Program-made: the position numbers and the translations under genes | In this document: positions 1 through 7,935 of the stretch, one piece after another | Layout of the letters: each line of letters begins with the position of its first letter | Numbering within the stretch: position 1 is the first letter of the stretch | DNA from: Chloroflexota bacterium | GTDB lineage: Bacteria; Chloroflexota; Chloroflexia; Thermobaculales; Thermobaculaceae | DNA length: 33,455 nt | Assembly: GCA_902810765.1 (NCBI GenBank) | Contig: CADDYR010000009.1 | Location: forward strand, 1-33,455 | Direction of reading: 5' to 3' | The notes under the pieces: generated by a model | Told to the model about the DNA's origin: nothing | What the model saw: only the letters and a program-made list of their open reading frames with translations | Database searches by the model: none

Positions 1-819
1 CTGACGAACAACCACGTGGTCCAGGGCGCGCGGAGGATCACGGTCGTGACGACCCGCAACAGGATCCTGCGCGCCCGGCTGGTAGGGCGCGACCCGACGT
101 CCGACGTCGCGGTGCTGCGGGTAGGCGACCGCAGCCTGCCTCCCCTGCCCTTGGGCAACTCCGACGAGCTCCAGGTGGGTGAGCAGGTCGTGGCGATCGG
201 CAGCGCGCTGGGGCTGCCGGGCGGACCGACGGTGACGACCGGGGTCGTGTCGGCGACCGAGCGCACGGAGCGGGAGCCCGGCCAGGTGCAGGGGATGCAG
301 GGGCCGACGCTCTTCGGGCTCATCCAGACGGACGCGGCGATCAACCCGGGCAACAGCGGCGGTCCCCTGCTCGACACGCAGGGGCGGGTCATCGGGATCA
401 ACACGCTGGGGCAGAGGACGACCGAGGGCGGAGTGCCCGTGCAGGGCATCAACTTCGCGGTCTCGATCAACACGGCGAAGAGCGTCGCGACGGAGCTGAT
501 CCGCAAGGGGCACGTGGTGTACCCGTACATGGGCATACTCACGGAGTACCTGTATCCCGAGGTAGCGGTGATCAACGGCGTGCCCTACGTGCCGGGCCAG
601 TACGTCGGGCGGGTGCTGCCCGGCACGCCGGCGGCGAGGGCAGGGCTGCGTCGTGGTGACATAATTACTGAGATCAACGGTCAGAAGCTCAGGAACGAGA
701 GCAGCTTCGCGCAGCTTCTCCGCCGGCACGAGCCGAGACAGACGATAACGCTAACGGTGGATCGCGACGGCAGGACGCTGCATCTCAGAGTTACCCTCGG
801 CAGGCGGCCGGGGGGCTGA
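1..819 (+). CDS. HtrA/DegP-like trypsin-fold serine protease with PDZ domain (5' end outside window)
   Basis: Partial gene, open at the left edge; the reading frame runs from base 1 and opens with the DegP-type motif LTNNHVV carrying the catalytic His. The catalytic Asp follows in DPTSDVAVLRV and the nucleophile Ser in the GNSGGPLL loop, so all three catalytic residues are visible. After about residue 170 comes a PDZ domain (GRVLPGTPAARAGLRRGDII) that ends the protein. HtrA proteins act outside the cytoplasmic membrane in protein quality control, usually anchored by an N-terminal signal or membrane segment; that part is missing here. A single PDZ domain fits the DegS/HtrA-like single-PDZ group rather than two-PDZ DegP. 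The next gene starts 28 nt downstream, so the two probably share a transcript. The family call is firm; the substrate is unknown. Confidence 0.93.
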   Translation: MTNNHVVQGARRITVVTTRNRILRARLVGRDPTSDVAVLRVGDRSLPPLPLGNSDELQVGEQVVAIGSALGLPGGPTVTTGVVSATERTEREPGQVQGMQGPTLFGLIQTDAAINPGNSGGPLLDTQGRVIGINTLGQRTTEGGVPVQGINFAVSINTAKSVATELIRKGHVVYPYMGILTEYLYPEVAVINGVPYVPGQYVGRVLPGTPAARAGLRRGDIITEINGQKLRNESSFAQLLRRHEPRQTITLTVDRDGRTLHLRVTLGRRPGG

Positions 820-847
820 CGGCACCAGTAGCGAAGGGAGAACGACG

Positions 848-1051
848 ATGAGCGAACAGGAGCGAGCTACCTACGAGCAGATAATGCTGGTGCTGAGCGA
901 GCCCGAGAGTCTCACGCCGCGCCAGATAGTATTCCTGCTGGAGTACGCCGAGGACTACCTAGACGCACAGCATCTCGGTGTGGTGCTGGCGGAGGCGCGG
1001 AGGCAGCTGGAGTACGACCGGGAGGGCAGCCCGAGGCGCCAGGCGATGTAG
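848..1051 (+). CDS. small acidic hypothetical protein (67 aa)
   Basis: A short gene with a good ribosome-binding site (GAAGGGAG, about 7 nt before the ATG). The product is rich in Glu, Gln and Leu and looks entirely alpha-helical: MSEQERATYEQ, then a segment with LTPRQIVFLLEYAEDYL and a final helix ending in basic residues. There is no signal peptide, membrane segment or metal motif. It follows the HtrA-like protease by 28 nt on the same strand and is probably cotranscribed, so a role as a small partner or regulator is possible but cannot be read from the sequence. I do not recognise a family. The convergent kinase gene ends 38 nt further on. Confidence 0.7.
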   Translation: MSEQERATYEQIMLVLSEPESLTPRQIVFLLEYAEDYLDAQHLGVVLAEARRQLEYDREGSPRRQAM

Positions 1052-1088
1052 GCCGCCACCTTCCGTGGGATCGCCGTGCCGGATAGGT

Positions 1089-2510
1089 TCATGCCATGTC
1101 CCGGCCGGCCGTGCGCTCGCCCAGCGGCAGGGTCACGGTAAAGGTGGCGCCGGAGCCGGGAGCGCTCTCGACCTCGATGTGGCCGCCGTGCGCCTGCGCG
1201 ATCCACTGGCATATCGCCAGCCCCAGCCCGGTGCCGCCGTCCGAGCGGGCGCGGGAGGGATCGGCCCTGTAGTATCGCTCGAACAGGTGCTCGAGGTGCT
1301 CGGGCTCGATGCCCTGACCGTTGTCCGAGACCACTAGCTGGGCGGTGCGGCCGCACTCCGACACCTCGACACTCACCTCGCCACCCGGCGCGTACTTGAT
1401 CCCGTTCTCGACGAGGTTCAGCACGAGCTGCATCAGCCTAGTCTCGTCCCCGAACACGACCGGTCCCTGCCCGTTGCCCAGCCATCGCACGGTGGTGCCG
1501 TGCTCCTCTGCGAGGGGCTGGAGCTGGGTTGCGACGTCCGCGACGAGCTCCCCAAGCGCGACGGGCTCGCGGGATAGCCTTTCCACGCCGGAGTCGGCGC
1601 GAGCGAGTGTGAGCATATCCCCGACGAGGGCGGCCATGCGGTCGATGTCGGAGCGCAGGCTCTCGAGGGTCTCGCGGTACTCCTCCTTCGAGCGGTCACG
1701 GGCGAGGACTACGTCCGTCTGGCTCTTCATGAGCGCCAGGGGAGTGCGCAGCTCGTGCGAGGCGTCGGCGGTGAACTGGCGCTGTCGCTGGAACGCCCTG
1801 TCCAGGCGCTCTATCATCTCGTCGAACGTCGCGGCGAGGCGTCCGACCTCATCGCGGCCGCGTGGCAGCCGGAGCCTGCGCGACAGGTCCTCGGCATTGA
1901 TTCGGGCCGCCGCACGGGTGATGCGGTCTATGGGCGTCAGCGCCCTGCCCGCCAGGAACAGCCCTCCGCCCACGGCCAGCAGCAGTGTGAGCGGGATCGC
2001 GATCGCCATCAGCAGCTGGAGGCGGTGCAGCGCCTGCTCCGTCTCGTCGAGCGACCGCCCGACCTGAAGCGCGCCGACCACGTGGCCGTCCGAGACGATG
2101 GGGCGGGTGAGCACGAGCCAGGAGGAGCCGTTCGGGAGGGTGATCGTCTGGGGATTGTCCTGCGGCGCCCGGTCGAGGCTGAGGACCTGTCGCGCGCGCT
2201 GCGTGAGCTGCTTGTTGTGCGTGACCACGACGGTGGTGTCGGGCAGGTACAGCGCGGCGAACCCCGGCACCTGATCGCTGAGGTCGAGTGCTCCGTGGCG
2301 CTCGACTACCGCGGTCTGCGAGTCCGCCACGAGCAGGTCGCGCATGTTCGCGTACAGGCTGCTGCGAAGGCTGATGTACAGGAACGCGGAGAACACGACC
2401 AGGATGATCGCGAGGAGCGCGACGTACCAGATCGTCAGGCGGGCCCGGACGGTGGAGAGACGCTCCCGCGCCGCTCCAAAGATGCCGCGCAGCCACCCCA
2501 CGGTGCTCAC
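1089..2510 (-). CDS. sensor histidine kinase, two-component (HAMP-HisKA-HATPase)
   Basis: 473 aa. A membrane segment at about residues 27-48, an extracytoplasmic region of roughly 115 residues, a second membrane segment at about 167-188, then a HAMP linker. The phospho-acceptor box ADASHELRTPL follows (His about 252). The ATP-binding domain has N box NLVENGIKYAPGG, G1 DNGQGI and G2 GGTGLGLAI, so it should be a competent kinase. The GTG start is chosen because it overlaps the stop of the upstream response regulator as GTGA (2507-2510), which implies translational coupling. The partner regulator is encoded immediately upstream. The sensor domain is not one I recognise, so the stimulus is unknown; envelope stress is only a guess from the nearby, convergent HtrA gene. 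Confidence 0.95.
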   Translation of the reverse strand: MSTVGWLRGIFGAARERLSTVRARLTIWYVALLAIILVVFSAFLYISLRSSLYANMRDLLVADSQTAVVERHGALDLSDQVPGFAALYLPDTTVVVTHNKQLTQRARQVLSLDRAPQDNPQTITLPNGSSWLVLTRPIVSDGHVVGALQVGRSLDETEQALHRLQLLMAIAIPLTLLLAVGGGLFLAGRALTPIDRITRAAARINAEDLSRRLRLPRGRDEVGRLAATFDEMIERLDRAFQRQRQFTADASHELRTPLALMKSQTDVVLARDRSKEEYRETLESLRSDIDRMAALVGDMLTLARADSGVERLSREPVALGELVADVATQLQPLAEEHGTTVRWLGNGQGPVVFGDETRLMQLVLNLVENGIKYAPGGEVSVEVSECGRTAQLVVSDNGQGIEPEHLEHLFERYYRADPSRARSDGGTGLGLAICQWIAQAHGGHIEVESAPGSGATFTVTLPLGERTAGRDMA

Positions 2511-3175
2511 GCCCTCAGCTCGTATCCGCTGCCGCGCACGGTCTGGATGAGCTTCGGCTCGTGACCCTCGTCGATCTTGCGACGGAGGTGGCGGATGTAG
2601 ACGTCCACGACGTTCGACATCGCCGTGAAGTCGTAGTCCCACACGTGCTCAGCGATCTGCGTGCGGCTGAGCACACGGTTGGGGTTGCGGGCGAGGAACT
2701 CGAGCACGCCGTACTCCTTGCTCGTGAGCTCGACGCGCCTGCCCCCGCGTCGCACCTTGCGAGCGACCGTGTCCACCTCCAGGTCGCGGATGCGGATGAC
2801 GGGGTCCCTGCTCATGGATTCTCGGCGGATCAGCGCCCTCACACGGGCCAGGAGCTCCTGGAAGGCGAAGGGCTTGGTCATGTAGTCGTCCGCGCCGCCG
2901 TCCAGGCCCCTTACGACGTCGTCGAGCGCGTCGCGCGCGGTCAGGATAAGTATCGGGGTATTGAGGCTCTGCTGCCTGAGCGTCCGAACGACGCTGAGAC
3001 CATCCGCGCCTGGCAGCATGAGGTCGAGCACGATCAAGTCGTAGTGCCCCAGCCTGGCCAGGGCGAGGCCGTCGTCGCCGTCGTAGACGGTGTCGACCGC
3101 GTAGCCCTCCTCCTCCAGCCCGCGCTTGACGACGCTCGCGAGCCTGTGCTCGTCCTCGACAATGAGTATGCGCAT
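2507..3175 (-). CDS. OmpR/PhoB-family response regulator
   Basis: 222 aa, standard length for the family. The receiver domain has the acidic pocket Glu7/Asp8, phospho-acceptor Asp51 (LIVLDLMLPG), the switch Thr in LTARD and the conserved Lys in MTKPF. The C-terminal half is a winged helix (ELTSKEYGVLEFLARNP ... DVYIRHLRRKID ... TVRGSGYELRA) that binds DNA. The start at 3175 is preferred over an upstream in-frame ATG at 3199 because GGAGGG lies 6 nt before it. It is the first gene of a two-gene operon with the histidine kinase, overlapping by 4 nt. The operon has an extended -10 element upstream. Target genes are unknown. Confidence 0.95.
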   Translation of the reverse strand: MRILIVEDEHRLASVVKRGLEEEGYAVDTVYDGDDGLALARLGHYDLIVLDLMLPGADGLSVVRTLRQQSLNTPILILTARDALDDVVRGLDGGADDYMTKPFAFQELLARVRALIRRESMSRDPVIRIRDLEVDTVARKVRRGGRRVELTSKEYGVLEFLARNPNRVLSRTQIAEHVWDYDFTAMSNVVDVYIRHLRRKIDEGHEPKLIQTVRGSGYELRA

Positions 3176-3202
3176 TCCGGACCCTCCGCGCGCTCCCATC
3201 AG

Positions 3203-3211
3203 ATTATCGCA
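3203..3211 (-). promoter_or_regulatory. possible extended -10 promoter of the two-component operon
   Basis: On the minus strand TGC-GATAAT forms an extended -10 element about 30 nt before the response-regulator ATG. No good -35 is visible at 17 nt, which extended -10 promoters often tolerate. The position between the malic enzyme stop and the regulator start is suitable. Confidence 0.35.
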
Positions 3212-3252
3212 CGCGAAGATGAAGGCTGGATTAAGGAGGCGTGAACGGTGAG

Positions 3253-4695
3253 CTACTGCTCGGCGAACTCCTCGGGCACGTTCTTCACCGTCCTGCGTGC
3301 CACCCCGGTCTTCTGCGCCGCGGAGGCGACCGCGAGCGAGACGTTCTCGACGACCCGCCGGTTGAACACGCTGGGCACAATGTACTCCTCGTTGAGCTCG
3401 TTCGGCCCGACCGTGTCCGCGATGGCGCGTGCCGCCGCGAGCTTCATCGAGTGGTTGATCGTCGTGGCCTGGCAGTCGAGCGCACCCCGGAAGACGCCTG
3501 GAAACGCGAGCACGTTGTTTATCTGGTTCGGGTAGTCGGAGCGCCCGGTGGCCATGACGCGGACGAGCCCGATCGAGTCCTCCGGCATGATCTCGGGTAT
3601 GGGGTTGGCGAGCGCGAAGACGATCGGGTCGGGCGCCATGCTCCGCAGGTCCTGAGCGGTGAGCACGTTCGGCGAGCTCACGCCGATGAACACGTCGGCC
3701 CCCGCGATCGCCCTGTGCACGTCCCCCCTCAGCCCGTCCCTGTTCGTGAGCTTCGCGATCTCCTCCTTGACCGGGTTCATTCCCTCCGGCCGCCCCGGGT
3801 AGATGATCCCCGCGCGGTCGAGCATCACGATCTCGCCCACTCCGGAGTCGAGCAGGATCTTCGCGGTCGCGACCCCGGCGGCGCCCACGCCGCTGATGAC
3901 GACGCGGACGTCGCTCACCTTCTTGCGGACGATCCGCAGGGCGTTGAGCAGGGCGGCGAGCACGACGACCGCCGTGCCGTGCTGGTCGTCGTGGAACACC
4001 GGCACGTCCAGCCGCTTCTGGAGCTCCTCCTCGATCTCGAAGCAGCGCGGGCTCGCTATGTCCTCCAGGTTGATGCCGCCGAACCCGGTGGAGAGTACCT
4101 CGACGGTCCGCACGATCTCGCCGGGATCGCGCGTGCGCAGGCAGATGGGGTAGGCGTCGACGTTGGCGAACTCCTTGAAGAGCATCGCCTTGCCCTCCAT
4201 CACGGGCAACGCGGCCTCGGGGCCTATGTCGCCCAGGCCCAGCACGGCGCTGCCGTCGCTCACCACCGCGACGCTGTTCCGCTTGATCGTGAGGGAGAAC
4301 ACCTTCGAGGGATCCTCGGCGATGGCACGGCACACGCGCGCGACGCCGGGCGTGTACGCCATCGAGAGGTCGTCGCGCGTCTTTATGGGCGCGCGGGGAG
4401 CGATCTCTATCTTGCCGCCTAGGTGCAGGAGGAAGGTACGGTCGGACACGTTGACGACCCGGACGCCCTCGATGTGCCGCACTCGTTCGATGATCTCCGA
4501 GCCGTGCGAGTCGTCCCGGGCGTTCACCGTGATGTCGCGGACGATGCGCTCGGGGCTGACCCGCACGATGTCCACGGCGCCGATGTCGCCCCCCACGGCT
4601 CCGATCTCCGAGGTGACCCTGCCGAGCATGCCCGGCTGGTTCACCATCTCGACCCTCAGAGTGAGGCTGTAGCTCGCGCTCGTGCTGACGACCAT
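3253..4695 (-). CDS. malic enzyme with N-terminal ACT domain
   Basis: 480 aa. Oxidatively decarboxylates malate to pyruvate with NAD(P)+. Residues about 7-85 form an ACT domain (LRVEMVNQPGMLGRVTSEIG), a small-molecule regulatory module found on a bacterial malic enzyme subgroup. The catalytic part starts near 95 with DDLSMAYTPGVARV (catalytic Tyr), then MEGKAMLFKEFANVDAYPI (Lys) and NLEDIASPRCFEIE (metal-binding acids). The nucleotide-binding loop VISGVGAAGVATAKIL and the substrate motif SSPNVLT / ALANPIPEI follow. The ATG is preceded by GGGAGGA at good spacing. Its own -10 lies 52 nt upstream, so it need not depend on the dehydrogenase gene before it. The ACT domain suggests allosteric control by an amino acid or similar ligand. 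Confidence 0.95.
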   Translation of the reverse strand: MVVSTSASYSLTLRVEMVNQPGMLGRVTSEIGAVGGDIGAVDIVRVSPERIVRDITVNARDDSHGSEIIERVRHIEGVRVVNVSDRTFLLHLGGKIEIAPRAPIKTRDDLSMAYTPGVARVCRAIAEDPSKVFSLTIKRNSVAVVSDGSAVLGLGDIGPEAALPVMEGKAMLFKEFANVDAYPICLRTRDPGEIVRTVEVLSTGFGGINLEDIASPRCFEIEEELQKRLDVPVFHDDQHGTAVVVLAALLNALRIVRKKVSDVRVVISGVGAAGVATAKILLDSGVGEIVMLDRAGIIYPGRPEGMNPVKEEIAKLTNRDGLRGDVHRAIAGADVFIGVSSPNVLTAQDLRSMAPDPIVFALANPIPEIMPEDSIGLVRVMATGRSDYPNQINNVLAFPGVFRGALDCQATTINHSMKLAAARAIADTVGPNELNEEYIVPSVFNRRVVENVSLAVASAAQKTGVARRTVKNVPEEFAEQ

Positions 4696-4746
4696 CGGTT
4701 CCTCCCTGCGAGATTGTCGGAGCGGCCGGCATCCGGTCGCCGAGAG

Positions 4747-4752
4747 ATTATA
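4747..4752 (-). promoter_or_regulatory. -10 element upstream of malic enzyme
   Basis: A perfect TATAAT on the minus strand, 52 nt before the malic enzyme ATG and just downstream of the dehydrogenase stop codon. No convincing -35 is seen. Confidence 0.45.
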
Positions 4753-4777
4753 GAACGAACCGGGCGAGCGCGGGGGC

Positions 4778-5824
4778 TCACAGCCCGACGCTCGCCAGGC
4801 GCTCGGCGACGCTGACCGGCTGGCCGGTGCGCGCGGACTCGTCCGCCGAGAGGGTCACCGCGAGGTTGCGCACCCCGCTCTCGTAGGTGGACCTCACGAG
4901 CTCGGGCGCGCCCTCGGCGACCGCCCGCACGAACGCCTCGTCCTCCTTCCGCACCATGCCGCGCTCGAGCTCGACCTCCTCCTGGCCGTCCGGCGTGCTC
5001 ACCCGCACCTTGCTGCCGAGCGAGAGCACGAGGTCGTCGCAGAAGATGTGTATCGCCCAGGGCTCGACGTGGGTGTTGAAGCTGGTCACGGTGTTGTTCG
5101 AGAAGCTGCCGACGGCCCCGTTCTCGAACTTCAGCGTCGTGCAGTTCACGTCGAATATGTCGTAGTCGGGGCGCTCACGGTTGTTGATGCGGGTGGCGCC
5201 CGCCGCGTACACGGTAGAGACCTCGCCCACGAGGTAGCGGAGCATGTCTATCTGGTGGGTCACCATCTCGGTGAGCTGGCCTCCCGACCTGTCCTGACGG
5301 TGATACCAGCTGGTGCCCGGCGTGCCCGAGAAGCGCATCCCCACGACCTGCCCGATGATGTGGCCGGAGAGGAACTCCTTTGCGCGCCTGAGGTAATCGG
5401 TGTAGCGGAACTGGTAGCCGGAGGCAGCGATCAGCCCGCGCTGCTCGATGCCGTGCAGGAGCTCGGCGGCCGTGGCCAGGTCGAGGGCGACGGGCTTCTC
5501 GACGAACAGCGCGCACCCGGCCTCGATCACCGCGCGCTCGGGCTCCCCGTGGGCGAACGGTGGCAGGCACACGTACACCGCGTCGAGCCGCTCGTCGCGC
5601 AGCATCCGGCGATGGTCGGTGTAGGCCGCGGCGTCCAGGCTCCTGCGAGGGGCGTCGGCCGCCGCGTGCTCGAGGAAGTCGTTCGTGTGCTTGCGCGCCG
5701 CCTCGATCTGCTCCGGCACCACGTCGCACAGCGCGACGATCTCGGCGCTCTCCAACGTCGCGAGCGAGCGAAGGTGCTCGGTCGCCATGATTCCCGTGCC
5801 TATGAACCCGATCCGGACGGACAA
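4778..5824 (-). CDS. Gfo/Idh/MocA-family NAD(P)-dependent oxidoreductase
   Basis: 348 aa from the TTG start. An N-terminal Rossmann fold (RIGFIGTGIMATEHLRSL) is followed by the family's EKP motif (CALFVEKPVALDL), which holds the catalytic Lys, and a C-terminal alpha/beta domain with QLTEMVTHQIDMLRYLVGEV, where the HQIDMLR segment carries the usual catalytic His/Asp region. Members oxidise or reduce sugars, inositols and related polyols. The TTG at 5824 is chosen because GGGGGGTGA sits 7 nt before it; an in-frame ATG at 5839 lies within that site and has no site of its own. The gene follows the lipid kinase on the same strand after a 138-nt gap with a possible -10. The exact substrate cannot be told from sequence. 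Confidence 0.9.
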   Translation of the reverse strand: MSVRIGFIGTGIMATEHLRSLATLESAEIVALCDVVPEQIEAARKHTNDFLEHAAADAPRRSLDAAAYTDHRRMLRDERLDAVYVCLPPFAHGEPERAVIEAGCALFVEKPVALDLATAAELLHGIEQRGLIAASGYQFRYTDYLRRAKEFLSGHIIGQVVGMRFSGTPGTSWYHRQDRSGGQLTEMVTHQIDMLRYLVGEVSTVYAAGATRINNRERPDYDIFDVNCTTLKFENGAVGSFSNNTVTSFNTHVEPWAIHIFCDDLVLSLGSKVRVSTPDGQEEVELERGMVRKEDEAFVRAVAEGAPELVRSTYESGVRNLAVTLSADESARTGQPVSVAERLASVGL

Positions 5825-5863
5825 GTGGTCACCCCCCATTCTGGTGCGGTCGCTGACGCCATC

Positions 5864-5869
5864 AGTATA
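5864..5869 (-). promoter_or_regulatory. possible -10 element of the Gfo/Idh/MocA gene
   Basis: TATACT on the minus strand, 40 nt before the TTG start, in the gap between the lipid kinase stop and this gene. A matching -35 is not evident. Confidence 0.3.
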
Positions 5870-5962
5870 GACCGAACGGGACGGGGAGTGTGGTCTGATG
5901 TGCCTCGGGTCTGCCGCCAGCGGCCTGCTCAGGCCGCCCGGGGTGTGGCTCTCTGCGCGGAC

Positions 5963-6835
5963 CTATGGCACGAGCACCCTCAGCGCGTGGGGCACTACCT
6001 CGAACTCGGCCGGGAGGGGGCCACCGATCTCGCCGTCCAGCTGTGTCGGCGTGTCGGGCGGCCCCTCGATGCTCACGTGCCTGGCCCGGAAGAACTCGAC
6101 CTGCGCGTGTCCCCTGTGCCCGCCGGAGTAGACACGGGGCAGGAGGGCTAGGGCCTCGACCCGGCTCAGGTCGCCCGCCACGCACACGTCGAGATAGCCG
6201 TCTGTGGGGTCTGCGGCGGGACATATCTCCATCCCGCCGCCGTAGTACCTGCCGTTGGTCACGGCCACGAGGAGAGCGCGGCGCGCCACTGGTGTGCCGT
6301 CGAGGTGGAGCTCGAGGTCGCGGTTCCTGTGCCGCGCGAGCAGTAGCGCGCCGATCGCTGCGTACACGAACCTGTGCTGACGCAGGCAGCGGCTCCGGCT
6401 CACCGAGGCTGCCACCTCCGCGTCGAAGCCCGCACTGGCCGCGTTGAGGAAGTACCGATCGCCGCATCGGCCCACGTCCAACTGAACGACCTTCCCATTG
6501 TGGATGGTATGCAGGGCATCGCTCAGCGAGGACGGGATCCCGAGGCCCTTGGCCAGGTCGTTGCCGGCACCCGCAGGGATTATGCCGAGCACGGGTGGAT
6601 TGTCGGAGGCCAGCAGTCCCCTGGCGATCTCCTGCAGCGTCCCGTCGCCGCCGACTCCCACGACTGCCGCCCTGCCCTCCTCCGCCGCTGTGGTCGCGAG
6701 CTGCGAGGCGTGTTCCGGGCCCTGCGTGCGCCTGATCTCCACGTCGGCGCCCAGCAGGATCCCGAGCCTCGGTATCAGCGAGGCAGCGCGTCCTCCTCCG
6801 GCAGCGGGGTTGACGATGAACAGGACGTCGTGCAT
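5963..6835 (-). CDS. diacylglycerol kinase-family lipid kinase (DagK/YegS/BmrU type)
   Basis: 290 aa, typical length. Transfers phosphate from ATP to a lipid such as diacylglycerol on the cytoplasmic face of the membrane. The N-terminal motif FIVNPAAGGGRA, the nucleotide-binding GGDGTLQEIARGL and the conserved GIIPAGAGNDLAKGL are all intact, followed by the beta-rich C-terminal domain (NGRYYGGGMEICPAADPTDGYLDVC). The ribosome-binding site GGGGGTGATC sits just before the ATG. The start lies 22 nt after the hydrolase stop, so these two genes form an operon. Sphingosine or bacterial undecaprenol-type substrates cannot be excluded. Confidence 0.93.
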   Translation of the reverse strand: MHDVLFIVNPAAGGGRAASLIPRLGILLGADVEIRRTQGPEHASQLATTAAEEGRAAVVGVGGDGTLQEIARGLLASDNPPVLGIIPAGAGNDLAKGLGIPSSLSDALHTIHNGKVVQLDVGRCGDRYFLNAASAGFDAEVAASVSRSRCLRQHRFVYAAIGALLLARHRNRDLELHLDGTPVARRALLVAVTNGRYYGGGMEICPAADPTDGYLDVCVAGDLSRVEALALLPRVYSGGHRGHAQVEFFRARHVSIEGPPDTPTQLDGEIGGPLPAEFEVVPHALRVLVP

Positions 6836-6857
6836 ATGATCACCCCCGGAATCTGCA

Positions 6858-7763
6858 TCAGAGGTGGGCTCGGAGGAAGCTCACGATCTCGCCCCTCATC
6901 GCGGCGGTCTCGAAGTGACCGGTGTTATAGCGCGACAGCCTCCAGCTGCCGGGCGCTCCCTCACGCTCGTACACCTCTCTGAGCTCGGCGTCTATCCTGT
7001 CGAGCCCGGCAGGCGGGGTGAGTCGGTCGAAGTTGCCAGCGAGGCTCAGGTGAGGGCGAGGAGCGATGAGCGCGTTGATCTCGGCGGTCGTGAAGTGCCT
7101 GAGCAGGCTCGGGACGAAGTAGTAGATGCCGTGGCCGTCGAGTCCTCGAGCCTCGATCAGAGCCTGGAAGTCGGTGAGGCAGCAGATGTCGACGCATACC
7201 TTCACGCGGGTGTCAAGCGCCGCCAGCCACCAGGCCATCGTGCTGCCCATCGAGATGCCGATCGTCGCCACGCGGTCGGAGCTTACGTCGGAGCGCGAGG
7301 TCAGGTAGTCGAGCGCGCGGAGGCTGTCATACACCATCATTCCCCACAGCACCTGCCCGTTCCAGAGCATCTCCTTGAACAGCTCGCTCTCGGTACGTCC
7401 CCGCCTCTCGCCGAAACCCCAGTGGTCTATGCACAGAGCGGAGTAGCCCATCTGGGTGAGCTGCTCGGCGTAGGGCGGCGACTGCAGGTACTCACGCGGG
7501 CCGACGAGCTCCTCCTTGCCGATCGAGTAGTTGCCTCCGTGGGAGTGGTTGAACAGGATCGCCGGGGCCGGGGCGGACTCACCTGCGGGGCGGACGAGGT
7601 AGGCCGGGACCGGCTCGATGCCGTTGAGATCGAGCGTCAACTTCTCCAGCACGTAGCCCTGCCGTTCCTCCTGCACGACGAGCTCTGCCGAGATCTCCCT
7701 GTCCCTCGGCGGGAGGTCGCCGAGAAGGGAGTAAAGCTCCTGCCTGCGTGCCGCCTTGTCCAT
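6858..7763 (-). CDS. alpha/beta hydrolase (dienelactone hydrolase / acetyl-xylan-esterase-like)
   Basis: 301 aa. The fold is visible from [21 protein letters not shown] (oxyanion-side His-Gly), through [12 protein letters not shown], to the nucleophile elbow [15 protein letters not shown] with Ser in G-x-S-x-G. The late Asp is probably in GNFDRLTPP and the catalytic His in [10 protein letters not shown]. These features match the large serine esterases that hydrolyse carboxylic or acyl-sugar esters. The ATG at 7763 is chosen for its strong GGGAGGAAGG site; in-frame codons extend upstream to 7835 without a site. There is no signal peptide, so it is probably cytoplasmic. It is cotranscribed with the lipid kinase. 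The substrate is unknown. Confidence 0.88.
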   Translation of the reverse strand: MDKAARRQELYSLLGDLPPRDREISAELVVQEERQGYVLEKLTLDLNGIEPVPAYLVRPAGESAPAPAILFNHSHGGNYSIGKEELVGPREYLQSPPYAEQLTQMGYSALCIDHWGFGERRGRTESELFKEMLWNGQVLWGMMVYDSLRALDYLTSRSDVSSDRVATIGISMGSTMAWWLAALDTRVKVCVDICCLTDFQALIEARGLDGHGIYYFVPSLLRHFTTAEINALIAPRPHLSLAGNFDRLTPPAGLDRIDAELREVYEREGAPGSWRLSRYNTGHFETAAMRGEIVSFLRAHL

Positions 7764-7871
7764 TCCTGACCTTCCTCCCGTGATTGCTTGAGCGTGCTGG
7801 CCGGTACGGGGTACATCGTGGTGACATACCCGCACTGTCTGGCGGCGGGCGGTTGGCGCCCGGCTAACGGA

Positions 7872-7900
7872 CGTGGGAGGAGACCCGGTCTCCTCCCACG
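7872..7900 (-). terminator. hairpin terminator after the solute-binding protein gene
   Basis: Perfect 13-bp inverted repeat, arms CGTGGGAGGAGAC and GTCTCCTCCCACG, loop CCG, starting 36 nt after the stop of the solute-binding protein. No T-run follows, so it is an atypical intrinsic terminator or an RNA 3'-end stabiliser. Confidence 0.7.
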
Positions 7901-7935
7901 AGAGCGGCCCTGGGTGTTGCCAGGCTTCCCCGCGC

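Noticed and set aside
2507-4732. A 741-codon open frame on the minus strand that looks like a fusion reaching from upstream of malic enzyme into the response regulator
   Set aside because: The upstream part is an alternative frame of the malic enzyme gene, rich in Arg and Gly with no domain. The regulator has its own ribosome-binding site and ATG at 3175.
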